64,000 nt of DNA, taken from Cristatella mucedo (lineage: Eukaryota > Bryozoa > Phylactolaemata > Cristatellidae). Location of the stretch: the NCBI GenBank assembly GCA_009760855.2, contig WPIO01000039.1, positions 2,994,501 to 3,058,500 of the forward strand. The letters run 5' to 3'. The first letter of the stretch is position 1. Each line of letters starts with the position of its first letter. Shown piece after piece: positions 11,904 to 23,036 of the stretch. Position numbers and translations under genes: made by a program. The notes beneath the pieces are model-generated. The model was not told the DNA's origin. It saw only the letters and a program-made list of their open reading frames with translations, and ran no database searches.

Positions 11904-12008
11904 CTACCTCTCGCTCACTCGCAGCGAGCACCACACGCAAAGAAAGACTGCTCCAACGATGAAGGCAATCAAAAGTACGAGGGCGAGCGCGGCCAGCCCC
12001 GAATTCAT
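11904..12008 (-). CDS. Possible single-pass membrane microprotein or transmembrane exon
   Basis: 34-codon ORF starting MNSGLAALALVLLIAF and continuing through a long hydrophobic run to VWCSLRVSER and a stop. One strong membrane segment with a short basic C-terminus. The frame is open upstream to 12206. A good donor (CTGCGA/GTGAGC) lies just after CSLR, so it may instead be the transmembrane exon of a larger protein. The initiation context is weak (C at -3). It lies in a CpG-rich block with overlapping open frames on the other strand. Confidence 0.28.
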   Translation of the reverse strand: MNSGLAALALVLLIAFIVGAVFLCVWCSLRVSER

Positions 12009-12238
12009 TTGACGGTCGCCGAAGAAAAGAGACCCGCCGCCGCTGCTGCTGGCCGCACCAGCGATCGATCGCAGCCGAGGGTAGAGCTGCGAAACGGGAG
12101 ACGCTACGCGGCCGTATGCGACGACGACATGAGCTATTATGCAGTAAAGTATTGTGACGACATCGGGATTAGGGCGTCGACGTTGGAGTCGGCGTATCGA
12201 TTGCAAAATTTCTTTTCATTTTCTTTGCTAGCGCAGTT

Positions 12239-12304
12239 TGACGATAAGACGCACCGGATGCTGGCGTAGTTTGGCGATAAGATGCACCTGATGCTGGCGT
12301 TGCT
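12239..12304. repeat. 33-base tandem duplication
   Basis: GACGATAAGACGCACCGGAT...GCTGGCGTAG is repeated immediately as GGCGATAAGATGCACCTGAT...GCTGGCGTTG. Confidence 0.8.
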
Positions 12305-13106
12305 AAACGGCGAGCTCCGCTCGGCTGCTGAATCGATTTATGAAAATCTAGTTTACGGAGCTGTGTGACATGATAAGCGTAAGCCCGACGTCGTTGGGCG
12401 GTAAATAAGGGCCGGGACCGATAAGTTCAGAAAGCTTTCAGAAAAGCTTTCCATCAGTGCTAGACAATGTAATAGGAAGATTGCTGCATTGCAATAGTAG
12501 TCCGCCGACAACGGTACTGACCCTAAAAAAAAGTGTGCACATTTAACCGCGCCATGCCGGATAATCAAACTTACGAAGGGCCGCCGTCTTGCATCTTTCC
12601 CCTCTGCCCGGAGTCAATATTTCCGGTTACGGCTATCGTCGAGCTCTCGGCATCTTAATGTCTCAACATTTTCCTCTTAACAGCTATACGTTTTCGCGGC
12701 AAACACACTTACGAATACTCCCACTTTGCGAGGTTTTTAGTATTAGTCGCTGTAATTACCCAGCGAGTGAAAGCACGCAATTTCTGAGGCACCGAAATTT
12801 ACGTACTTCGTCCTCCCCGAGATACTCAAAGCAGCGCGGCTGTGCAAAAGGCTTCCAGTCCAAGGCAGTCGAGTCAGCAGTCACAATGCGCGCGCCGCAA
12901 CGTCTCGTCGACCGACTCGCTCGTCGAGCCTGCCTCCTCTGCACCAGCGGAGCGGTCTTCAGACGGGCACACGAGGCCGAGCGCCAGACCTCCGAAAGTG
13001 TCGCCAGCCTTCCATGCGCCGATTACCACCGCGCGCCGGACCTCGAAGGCAAACTCGGCAGACCAGCGCTGCGGCCGGCTAATCGCCTGCGAGGAGGCCG
13101 CCGCCG

Positions 13107-13160
13107 GCGCGAAGCGGCGGCTACCGCGCGCTCGCGCGAGCGGTAGCCGCCGCTTCGCGC
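13107..13160. repeat. 21-bp perfect inverted repeat
   Basis: GCGCGAAGCGGCGGCTACCGC and its exact complement around a 12-base loop. The loop region can pair in an alternative register (CGCTCGC/GCGAGCG). Followed by a short tandem array of CGCTTCGCGCTACTTC-like units to about 13205. Confidence 0.9.
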
Positions 13161-13839
13161 TACTTCGCTACTTCCGCTTCACGCTACTTCCGCTTCGCGC
13201 TACCGCGCGCGCGTCCACTGGCGCTCAGGGAGCCGCCGCCGCGCGCCACGTCGCAGACTCCGGCTCGCTGGACGTCGGAGAGACGCCACAACGAGGCTCC
13301 AGCTTGGAAAAACAGAGGGCCGCGAGCTTCGCACCGACGGCTTCGCAGGCAGGCAGGCAGGCTGGCAGGCAGCGGCGGCGGCTGCGGCGGCGGCGCCGAA
13401 TGCCCGTCGCTCAATGCTCGCTGCCGCGCCGCCGGCCGCGAACGCAACCGGTACGACCACCGGGTGAAGGCTTGAACAGCTGATACCTTTGGCACTTCGG
13501 ACGCTAAGTCGACTTACGGGGGAATGTCAAGAAAAAATACCTGCAACGTTTGTCCGACAATCGAATATGTGTTTACGGTACCTTTTGAAAGACAAATATG
13601 TTAAAACTGGGATCGGTTCCTAATGTCCACGATTACGGAAAATGAAGCTACAGGACATTTGATGATGTATACAGCCATGTGTGAAACCGAAATAAAAAAT
13701 ATTAAAAACTAGGGTAAAAGAAAGAAGCAGAGCTGAACTCTCATTTCAATTTTCATTCCGAGACGTGAAATATAAGTTGAGTTATTTAATTTACAAGGCA
13801 CCAACCAACCCTGGAAATGAAGCTGTACACAAGTCACAA

Positions 13840-13840
<1 letters not shown>

Positions 13841-13934
<94 letters not shown>
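13841..13934. repeat. (TA)n microsatellite at a SINE-B tail
   Basis: 94 bases of TA immediately adjoining the 3' end of the minus-strand SINE-B copy. Confidence 0.95.
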
Positions 13935-13937
<3 letters not shown>

Positions 13938-14069
13938 CATTTACATAGCGCCCCAAGAGAACTTAATCTCAATTCAGGCGCTTCACATATGCCTCGGGGC
14001 TCGAGCCCACGACCTCAGCCAGGCCTTGGTCGGGGCGAGCACCTTAACCGCTGGACCAAACCAGCGCGG
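13935..14069 (-). mobile_element. SINE-B copy
   Basis: Well preserved: TGGTTTGGTCCAGCGGTTAA head, GGGCTCGAGCCCC B box and a GCGCCTGAATTGAGATTAAG tail ending GGGGCGCTATGTAAATGAAC, then (TA)n. Confidence 0.92.
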
Positions 14070-14600
14070 CAAGTAAGTATGCACCTCAACAAGCTTCAAG
14101 CATCTATAGCGATCTACCAAGGCTCGAAAAGTTGGGATACAAGTCGCATATGATGCAGAGATCGGTAAATCTTTTATTTGTAGATTTGTTGCTTCCGGTT
14201 TACATCCGGGTTAAACGTGGTGGGCATAACCGATTTTTCTTTCATATGGAAGTCGTCGGAGCTTCCGATCCAGTTCTAACATATTTATCTTTCGAAAGGT
14301 ACCATAAACACATATTTGATTGTCGGACAAATTTTATAGGTATTTTCTTGGCATTCCCCCTTACGGTGCGGTCTGAAAATGCCTGCGGGCGTTACAGCGA
14401 GCGCCAGCTTTGCACCTTCGACGGCAAAATTCGTTGCTCTCGAGGACTGCGCCCGCTAGCTGGCATCCATAGTCGACCGCCCTTATGACCGGATAGTCTC
14501 TACTGACTTGCCAGTTCTCGTAAAGGGGGCACTTCTCTTTAACGGGGGCACTCAGCAACAGGAACTTCGCGTTGAACTTTTCGAGCGTCATTATTTGGCG

Positions 14601-15361
14601 AAGTGGTTTAAAGTGCTCGCCCCGACCGAGGTCTAGCCGAGGTCGTGGGCTTGAGCCCAGTGGCAAATGAGCCCGATGGCGGTAACCCGGGTAACCATGG
14701 TAACCCGGGTGCGCGCGGACTGCGATAACTACCTGAGTATTGGTCCAATTACATCCATACAGGCTAAAAATAATTTCGGGCTCGTCAAGTTCGAAGTTCG
14801 TCAGAAGAAAGGCAGCAACTTCGAAAACGATGATTTTTATTGCGCAATTGCGCAGTGGCTGACCAGATCCAGAGCAAAGATTCAGAGCTCGATCACGAAA
14901 ATTGAGCCTGTTTTGTCGAGAAATAGCTCAAGATTGACGGCTGATTTTGGATAACCGCCGGTGCCTTCTTCGGGAGCCCCACAGAGCGTATCTGCACGCC
15001 CCGAGCAGCTGGGAAATGCTTCCAACAACTTGCACGTCAGCTCAATTGCGTTGTTAGGAACATCATTGCTAACACCTTTTAAATCGTCGTTATAGCCAAT
15101 CGTAGCGTGCATCCTTTCATTGAGCTTTTGCGCACATAGTTCTTCAGATTGCTTCAACACGATTCTGACAATGTTGCTTCTGAATCACGTCAACGGCTGT
15201 TTCGACTTCGAAACGCTATAATTTTTAGAGCAGCTATCCGCAAAAGAAATAATTATTTGCGATTCTACTTGCAGAAATTCGGTAACCCGGATTACCGCCA
15301 TCGGGCTCATACGTAAAGCGCCTGACTAGAGATTAGGTTCTCTTAGGGTGGCATGCAAATG

Positions 15362-15364
<3 letters not shown>
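14601..15364 (+). mobile_element. SINE-B copy split by a nested transposon
   Basis: The head (AGTGGTTTAAAGTGCTCGCC ... GGCTTGAGCCCAGTGGCAAAT) ends at 14668. The tail resumes at 15309 (ATACGTAAAGCGCCTGACTA ... GCATGCAAATGAATTA). The 640 bases between form an inverted-repeat element. (TA)n follows at 15365-15416. Confidence 0.85.
14669..15308. mobile_element. MITE-like non-autonomous DNA transposon with 28-bp TIRs
   Basis: Left end GAGCCCGATGGCGGTAACCC..., right end its complement; 26 of 28 terminal positions match. AT lies on both flanks, so the target duplication is short and ambiguous. Subterminal direct repeats (GGTAACCCGGGT) occur at the left end. No transposase is visible; a 95-codon frame inside shows no homology. 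Confidence 0.85.

Positions 15365-15416
<52 letters not shown>
15365..15416. repeat. (TA)n microsatellite at a SINE-B tail
   Basis: 52 bases of TA directly after the split SINE-B. Confidence 0.95.
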
Positions 15417-15419
<3 letters not shown>

Positions 15420-15694
15420 CTCCTAAGGTAAGACAGTCAGAACGCAAACGACGGACATATGCGGTCTCCGGCTCGCGGTATACAAGGGACAGCTCGCGCC
15501 GACTTCCGCTGCCGTCTCCTTTTTGGTTAGCTCGGGCTGTGACGTCACGAAAGCACCTTTGGCAGGTTCTGAAGCGAGAAACTCAACTGGCTGCCGTTTC
15601 GACGAGGCGAGGGTCTCAACCAATGCACATTCCGGACGGATGCGCGACCTTTACCGCTGGTGCAGGGTACATCTACACGACCGCTGGATAATGA

Positions 15695-15744
15695 GAGCGC
15701 CACCTATGGCACTGCTGACTGAAGCAGTGCCATAGGTGGCGCTC
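15695..15744. repeat. 22-bp perfect inverted repeat, 6-base loop
   Basis: GAGCGCCACCTATGGCACTG CT and its exact complement separated by GACTGA. Hairpin of pre-miRNA scale, or a tiny fold-back transposon remnant. Confidence 0.9.
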
Positions 15745-15800
15745 CGGTGCCTCGCTCGCGATGCTACGAGAGGCGCATACCTGCAGCTCAAGTCACGTGT

Positions 15801-15805
<5 letters not shown>

Positions 15806-15866
<61 letters not shown>
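15806..15866 (+). repeat. (CT)n microsatellite
   Basis: About 30 CT units. Confidence 0.95.
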
Positions 15867-15868
<2 letters not shown>

Positions 15869-16229
15869 GTTTTTTATTGCCGATTCTCGTCCTCAGTGAG
15901 CTCATACACGCACGAGTGCTCCGGAGCGGTTTGATCCGGACGGAAAGCACGTACGAAGGCGCAGTGACGAGTGGCCCGGGCGGCTGAAACCAGAACGAGC
16001 TGCTTGTCGCCGCGGCAAGGGAACGCCGCCCGCCCGCCTGCGGCCGGCGGCCTCTCTTCCGGGCTCCGGCACTCGACAATCACGCTGCGGCGACGGCAGC
16101 TGCCGCAGACCATAAGCCCTGCATTCTGCCTGAGGAAAGAACCTCGGCCTTGATTGGCTGAGACAAACTAGGGAACATGAGGAGCGGCTGCCGAGATCTT
16201 GCGGCCTTTAGACGCTGTTCTGCTAATGG

Positions 16230-16340
16230 TTATTTTATAATATATATTATATATTATATTTATATATTTATTATATATTTATTATATATGTATATATTTT
16301 ATTTTATTATAATATATATATTATATTTATTTTATAATTT
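16230..16340. repeat. AT-rich TATA/TATT tract
   Basis: Degenerate AT repeat; no gene signal. Confidence 0.85.
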
Positions 16341-16444
16341 CAATAAGCGACGCTTTGGCTCATTGCCAGGCCGCGCACAATTTACGGCATCGGGGCAATT
16401 TACGGCATCGGCTGATTCGGCGATTTCACATTTTCACATCTTAT

Positions 16445-16765
16445 GTAATGTATCTCCGTCAGTAACTCCACAAAGTCAAAAAGACCATGTGGGTGTTACG
16501 CAGGAGAGTTTTGTATAGCGCACTCACAGCCTAAGCGGCTTTCGGTACGCATTCGGTAGCCAACAGACTTCGTCTCACGCAATAAAGAGAAAGTGGGAAG
16601 CATAGCAGAGTTAGGAGAGCAGTTGGGGTAGTGAGTAGCATAGAAGTAGCAGTTCAGGACCGCTGAAAAAATGTGCCACAATCGGCAGTTGGAGAGTAGA
16701 TGTCGTTGCGTAAGAATTGTGGAAGCGAGTTCCACAGTCTAGGACCTGCAGAGCTGAAGTATCTT
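16445..16765 (-). mobile_element. LINE-D 3' fragment
   Basis: The minus strand encodes remnants of a non-LTR retrotransposon C-terminus (SSAGPRLWNSL-type start, then TKSVGYRMRTESRLGCECAI and a stop). Closely matches copies at 34188 and 36126. The 750 bases that follow show nothing recognisable. Confidence 0.85.
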
Positions 16766-17514
16766 GTCTATCGCTCTGGAAAAATTTCCGATGTGCAAGC
16801 TACAAGCAGGCACCGCCTTTGACAGACAAGTTTCCCATAAAGAAAGAAGTCGTCGCGTGAGGATGCGAAGCCGTCGTCCCCGTCCGACCGTACTGTGGAC
16901 TGAAATAGTTGTCTCCGCCTAATGTCTACGATGCTACCGCTGCACTTGCTATCTCTGCGGTGGAGTGACGGGGTACAAATAATGGTTCCATTCAAAACGG
17001 CCGCGGACTTCTTGGGACAACGGTTTAGCAGAGACTCCTCATTGTAAGATAGCCTGGCTGCGATTGGCTAGAACGCTTAAAAGCACTCGTTCATGGCGAG
17101 ATGCAGCCATTCCGCGACCGAAGTAGAACTCTCCGAATATTGAGTCGTCGGAGCGGCGTGGTTTGTGACTGACTTTCGAAGTCGAAGCGTATGAGACCAA
17201 AGGCAGCATTGATTTTCAAAGGCTAAATAATGGAATTCCCAGGTCTTATTCAATCGTTGCCGCCCTGGGCGGTCAGTTAAATTGCTAGTGGCACTCAGCA
17301 GACCGTCGGTCAATTCAAAATTTATCAATTCAATTAAGTTGAGCCTATTTCAAATTACGTATGCTCGCATTAATTTTTTGTCGATTAAAAATTTTATAAA
17401 ACCCCAGAGCTATGCGTCTCGGCGCCGTACCAATGGACGAGCGTGCGATTGGAAAGAAACGCGCGCCAAGGAGAATAAGCATGGAAGGCTCGGAAGTACT
17501 TAAGGTGGGAGCTA

Positions 17515-17690
17515 TGAACCGTGACGGAACACTAGGTAAGGCGGTTGCTTTTCACGATCTCGGTTTCAAGGTCGTGGGTTCGGATCCTGCGGTGGGTGAT
17601 TCTTTATCGCTGCCGCAGGCGGTGGTGATAGTCGTAAAGGCTCTTCTGTTGCTATACAATAGACGCTGTTAAATCAGCTAGTATTTTTTA
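17515..17690 (+). mobile_element. SINE-A copy
   Basis: GGAACACTAGGTAAGGCGGT ... GGTCGTGGGTTCGGATCCTG ... GCTGTTAAATCAGCTAGTAT. The B box carries one substitution. Confidence 0.88.
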
Positions 17691-17699
17691 TTCTTTAAT

Positions 17700-17778
17700 T
17701 TCCCTGTACATTTGAAGCGCCTGGAAGAATGCTTAGCTCTCTCTCAGAGAGCGATACATAATGTACTATTACTACTTT
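17700..17778 (+). mobile_element. LINE/SINE 3'-tail fragment
   Basis: TTGAAGCGCCTGGAAGAATG...CTCTCAGAGAGCGATACATA with an ATT/ACT-rich end. From 17780 to 18360 nothing clear is seen. Confidence 0.7.
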
Positions 17779-18359
17779 TATAAGAACACTTGTAGCTCTA
17801 GAAGAAGCACACCCTACGCTTAACGCCTGACCAAAAGGGGCGCCGGCTGGTGGAGGCAAGCGGCTGGGATAAAAGGATGGTAGGAAGTGAGGAGCACGGA
17901 TGGAAGGAAGCGTCTTTGCACTCTTTCAGTCATTTTAAACTTGCTAGATTCCAAACCAGGTAACGGAGGGATTCTAATGAAGCCAACTCGCGGTTATTGG
18001 TGGAATAACTTGGCAGGAATAGTGGAAACGATCGTCAGGTATAACGAGACACTTACCGGTGACAACTCATTACAGTAATAGATGGAGTTTTCCTAGAAAA
18101 CTGCCCTGATTTACTTTCACTTCGAACAAAAGCTATTTCATTTAACACTTTCAGGATCAAAGTAGACCATATAAATATAGAAACTTTATTTGTTGATTCT
18201 TTGCAGGAACCTGGCCGAGCACGAATTGCCACGGCTGCTACTGGGGTAACAGCAAATGAGATTTTTTTCTTATTTACCGGAAAATGCTTCTAAGCAACAT
18301 CCTAAGAGTACTCTGATGTGACTCTATTTCGGAGATTTCGGAGTGTTGATGTACACTGC

Positions 18360-19560
18360 TGCCGTTAATCTAAGAAGCCCTTAAAGTACGGGATACCTCA
18401 GAGTTCGGTCTTAGGACCCCTTCTCTTGGTTTTCTTTTCGGTTTCTAAACTCTTCCTCTGGCCAATGTCATCGCCAAACTCAATCCGGGCTTTTATTTCC
18501 ACGCTGATGACACCCAGCTCCATCTTTAGAAATTTTCAAAGTCTCTCTTTTTGACTCACTCATGCCTTACTTTCTGCATCAATGACATTCGCATGTTGAT
18601 GGCTACTTATTTAGAAAATACAGCTATTTATCACAGCATTTAGTGGGTCCCTGTGATTTGACCTTTATGTGCTTGAGCGTGCAGACACTGTGCATGCTGC
18701 CACTAACCATACTCGCATGCTGACTTTGTGCATATCATCCCAAACCACGTTATTCTTGTTTATTGAGCATGCTACCACAAACCATTCGATCGTGCTTCCT
18801 CTGCAGCAAATGGAAAGTGCCTAGAAACAAATTGAGTTCTCTGAGGGTGATATATCAAATGTATTATTATTATTATTTCCTTAAGTTTTAATTAAATTAA
18901 TGATAATAAGGCTAACCTAGTAGCTATGGCCAAACCTAATGGGACTCAAAATTTGGAGGTTTGCAACTCTCCAAATTTACTCAGCTAGCATCACTTCAGT
19001 GACATCTACCCGTAATCTGTGCTCACTATTCCAAAACGACTTTCATTAGAGGACATTTCCCCTACTGGCAAGTTGGCCTACATGCAGTTAAGAAAAAACT
19101 GCCAAAATCAGGGCCCGCTTAGTAAGGTAATAGATTAGAGTACAAAGTCAAACTATTTTACGCACTTTTGACATCTCGTCTAGATCACTGCAATTCCCTT
19201 TATTGAGGATTCCAGGCCTGTGGTCTGAATCTTCTGCAACTGGTGCAAAATTCAGCGGCTCGCCTGGTTTGTCGTCAGTGGTGCCACATCGCCTCACTTA
19301 TATTTGAGCTTCATTGGCTCCCTAGAAAACATCGAATCGACTACAAAATTCTCAGGCTGGCTTACAGGTCACTTCACTCGCTCGACCCTGCCTACCTATC
19401 CGACCAACTCGCAACACCAGTGGGCTCACACTCCGCTCATCTGTATTTGTTTAGCTCAACGTCACTGGCTGGTACGTACCAAAAGTCAGGAATCCTCTTT
19501 TGGGTACGATTTCTACCTGCAAAGATCTCACATAGTTTTAGTATCATGTAAAGACAGATC
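18360..19560 (+). pseudogene. Decayed L2-type LINE, interrupted by SINE-C
   Basis: Reverse-transcriptase remnants in several frames: GIPQSSVLGPLLLVF-like around 18390-18440, FYADDTQLHL at 18494-18523, then LKLN.NK.NL.AMAKP after the insertion. It ends with the C-terminal HWLPRKHRIDYKILRLAYRS and LDPAYLSDQL (about 19310-19410). Many stops and frameshifts; same family as the copy at 62541. Confidence 0.88.
18642..18880 (+). mobile_element. SINE-C copy nested in the LINE
   Basis: GGGTCCCTGTGATTTGACCT ... GCAAATGGAAAGTGCCTAGA ... (ATT)n. It splits the LINE frame just before its LKLN motif. Confidence 0.85.
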
Positions 19561-19799
19561 TGTTTCGGTCAGCCTTCGATCAAGTGAACTTGTTTTTGTT
19601 CCGTTGCGCCTTGCATGTGCACCTGTGCGTATGAATCGGTGTAGATTACTAACCCGAGGTCTTACCAAACGGTGGCCACAAGCATATCTGTGAGTATCTT
19701 CATGTTCGCTTTAGCAAGGTGACCTAAATACAATACTAGTTCGCTTTTGCATGCTTGATACCATGTGTGAGACTAACCCTTGGGTACTGATTCTTTAAC

Positions 19800-19885
19800 A
19801 GTGAGTTTCGCAGCACCTGGATAGAGAATTAGTTCTCTTACGGTGCTATACAAATACCTACTACTACTACTATTATTATTATTAC
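19800..19885 (+). mobile_element. LINE/SINE 3'-tail fragment
   Basis: CGCAGCACCTGGATAGAGAA...TTCTCTTACGGTGCTATACAA then (CTA/ATT)n. Sequence from 19890 to 20313 is featureless. Confidence 0.75.
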
Positions 19886-20313
19886 ACAATCATACCCTTC
19901 AGCAGCTTGCATGCGGATATTTATAATATAGGAAAATTATTGCAATGTGACACTTGTAAGATAGCTGTGAGTGTCGCAACGGCCCCCTAATTGTTATGGC
20001 CTTGCTTATATGCTTAGGGCGCCGAAGAAATTCGCCTTTAACTCGAGGCCAAACTGACAGGAATATCCGGCTTGCAGTGTGATAACAGCGATTCCATAAC
20101 AGCTGCAGCTTCTTAGTGAAGGTTTGGTGATGCCTTTGCACGGAATCTGGCTATCCTGTTCCACAGCGGTCTTTAGCCTGCTTTTATCTATGTGCCATTG
20201 CGAAAACTCGGGGTCACTTAGATAACGACATCGCAGCCAAGCTGGTTCATTCAATATCTCAACGTAAGTTCTGTAACTGACTCATTGCCGGCCATCCAGC
20301 CTACACAATCATG

Positions 20314-20450
20314 AGGTTTGGTCCAGCAAGGTGCTCGCCCCGACCAAGGCCTGGCTGAGGTCGCGGGCTCGAGCCCCGAGGCATTTGTGAAGCGCCTGAA
20401 TAGACATTAAGTTCTTTTGGGGCGCCATACAAATGAATTATATTTATATT
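20314..20450 (+). mobile_element. SINE-B copy
   Basis: GGTTTGGTCCAGCAAGGTGC ... GGGCTCGAGCCCCGAGGCAT ... GCGCCTGAATAGACATTAAG ... AAATGAATTATATTTATATT. Confidence 0.92.
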
Positions 20451-20463
20451 AATAAGCTTACAG

Positions 20464-20525
20464 ATGGTGCACAGCTTCGAAAATAGGCTTGTTTGTGATG
20501 TACGTTACCGTTTTCATGTTACACC

Positions 20526-20562
<37 letters not shown>

Positions 20563-20860
20563 CTGCACTGGCTCCCCATCATGCAGCAGCATATCTACTT
20601 CGTGGCCGTCACTCATTCTGATCCTTGCTCTAGTTTGCCAGTGTGAAAAACATGCTCCTCAGGTTCCACAGCGGTCCACTCTCTCCCCGAGTCGTCCTGT
20701 GCTGTGCACCTAACCAAACTCAAGTTCCGATGCTCTCACGCTGGCTAATGACTTATATATCTCAATGTACACTGACTTGACATTTAAAAGGTAACTTAAA
20801 ACTCACCTATTCATCGCTACATTTACTCCGTGATATTAAAGTGACTATGGTCCACTTCAC
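20464..20860 (+). pseudogene. L2-type LINE C-terminal fragment with internal (CT)n
   Basis: RYRFHVTPLL, then a CT-encoded run, then DLHWLPIMQQHIYF. This matches HITPLLADLHWLPVKQRIDF of the LINE at the window end, so the 31-base CT microsatellite (20529-20559) lies inside the element. Confidence 0.8.
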
Positions 20861-21127
20861 CTAGACAGGACACGCACACAAGTCGTGAATCTAGGCCTTT
20901 TGCATGCATGACATTCGCCTGTGACTGCACGACGACCGTAGTAGACTAGCAGTGGGAGCTCGTGTCAAAATTAACCACAGCCCGACTGCCGAAAGCTTGA
21001 CCTCTTAAAAGGCTATCGAGCTAGCCGCCTTAGTATTGCAAGCATACAAAATGACAGTGCAGCATAATCGGTCTTGAATGTTTTGAGATTAGTTGAAAAA
21101 GGTTATCTGATTCAAAAAGCTCAGTTA

Positions 21128-21215
21128 CATAGCGGCTGCTTGCAGTGGGCAATACAGGATCGCCCACGGCAGGACTCAAACCCACGACCAGGCTCTGTGA
21201 AGAGCGATAACATTA
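21128..21215 (-). mobile_element. SINE-A fragment, decayed
   Basis: Minus strand contains CGTGGGTTTGAGTCCTGCCG and GGGCGATCCTGTATTGCCCA. The right part is lost. From here to about 22980 (putative 3' flank or 3' UTR of the PICALM-like gene) nothing else is recognised. Confidence 0.65.
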
Positions 21216-22978
21216 ATTACCCCTAAGCTAAGACCAAGGGATTGCATTGCAAGCCAGAATCAAGTACACAAATCTGTTACACCCGATCTTACTGGCACAC
21301 GTTAGGCACCCTATAGTTTTGGCCGGTCCAACCATCTGATCTGACCCAACAAAGGAATTACATGGTAGTAAATAATACAATCAAATGCCACCGACCGAAA
21401 TTCGAGCCTGATATCGCCCGGTACCTCATCAGCCTACCTAATATGTGCTGGTTAGCGGCACAAACAACCAATTACTTCATCACGTCCTTTGAACATGTAG
21501 TCATTCGCCAACAAAACAAGCAGAAGACTTTGAGTCAAGCAACTTGGCAAGCCCAGTTTAGCCAAAGTGAAGGGTTGCCAAATATAAAAAAAAATACGAG
21601 CGCTTGCAAACATCGTGAATACTATAACTCGACCGATTCATGAAATATGTACCATGCAGCACGGGCAAGAAACAAAAATAAAAGGCTCAGGCTGGCTCAC
21701 CCTAGGTTAGTTAGCAGTACTACCTTGCTTCAAGCTAAAAGAAGAGACAGCTTGCCTAGAAAAACACGTGGGAGTGCAAGTTTATATTAGTACTTCCCAC
21801 TAAGGATTACCAGTAGTAACATGACTAGGTTTGTCGTGCTGTAATCGAATTATACTGAAGCAGAGAGACATACACATTAATGTAAAACTTTGAGCTACAG
21901 TTGTCTTCTTGGTACCGGTCAGCTTCAGCAAGCAAAAGTACGATTTAACTCGAGGCACATAAAATAATTTTATAGGTAGGGCATGCATCATATAAATCAC
22001 CAACCCTCGAAATACCGAGGCTGCAGCAATGCACCAGCTAGACCAACGCCATGTAAACTCAATGTTGGTGCAGATAGGTTCGTGACTCCGACACACATCC
22101 CTGTGCAGAGGGATACACCAAAGCAAAAATAATCAGCACGTGACATAATAAGCATGGCAGGAACCCGTGGCTAGGCGGCCAATAATGCACGTGTTTGGTA
22201 GGCGTTGCACCGTAAGCACCGCAGGAGCGAAATGAGAGCAAGAACAGGACACATCAGAGGGTTAGGAGCATAAAGATAGGCGATGCATACTGTGGGGCTC
22301 GTTGCTGTGCTGTTTGCGCTAGCTATAGGAACTGCAGTCACTCGACACTGACCGCTATGCAAGCGGCCGGTCCTGATGGGCGGTGTCCATGGGCGCGCGT
22401 CCTGCCGGCGGCTACCACCCCCTCAGCGGGCATAGCGCCACAGTGCTGCCAGGTGCACAGCGCAGCCGGCATTCAGAACAGTGAATGTGGCAGCACTCCA
22501 CTCAAGTCCAAGTAGGCTTAGGTCCTGGAACCTTCAACACCACGCCGAGAGCTACACGATAAACGTAAGCAGTCGGCCTGGGCCAGCAGAAAGAGCTGAA
22601 GTTACAATCAGCCTGTGGCATGTCAGTAATCGCACTTGCAGCGTCTTGGTTCCACAGCTCCAAGCAGTCACCCCGGGCCAGCACTCTCACAAGCACGGCC
22701 GTGCAACACTTGGCTGCAGCTCCCTGGCTTGGGCAATGCAAGCAGCATCGAACGGCCGATGGAGACACCACGCCGCTCACCGCTCGGCTTGAACAAATAC
22801 TGGCTGTGCAACTGCAGGCAAAGTCCAGATTTTAGTGCTCATCGGCCTGTTATATTTGCGATCCAGCACGTGGACCCCTAGCCGTCTCAGTTGGGAGATT
22901 TCCTAGGTCGATAGTACTGACAAAACCTGCGAAGTCAGAGGCACAGTTGATAGAGAGGACTGCTCACGATGCGATTGC

Positions 22979-23036
22979 GGCAACGGCAGACACACACAGA
23001 GACACACACAGAGACACACACACACCGACACACACC

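Noticed and set aside
12842-13483. 213-codon plus-strand frame
   Set aside because: The first 70 codons have coding-like G/C third positions, but it runs through the hairpin and repeat array, and no convincing splice pair or homology was found.
16496-16735. 79-codon frame as a cellular gene
   Set aside because: It is the decayed C-terminus of LINE-D, repeated at 34188 and 36126.
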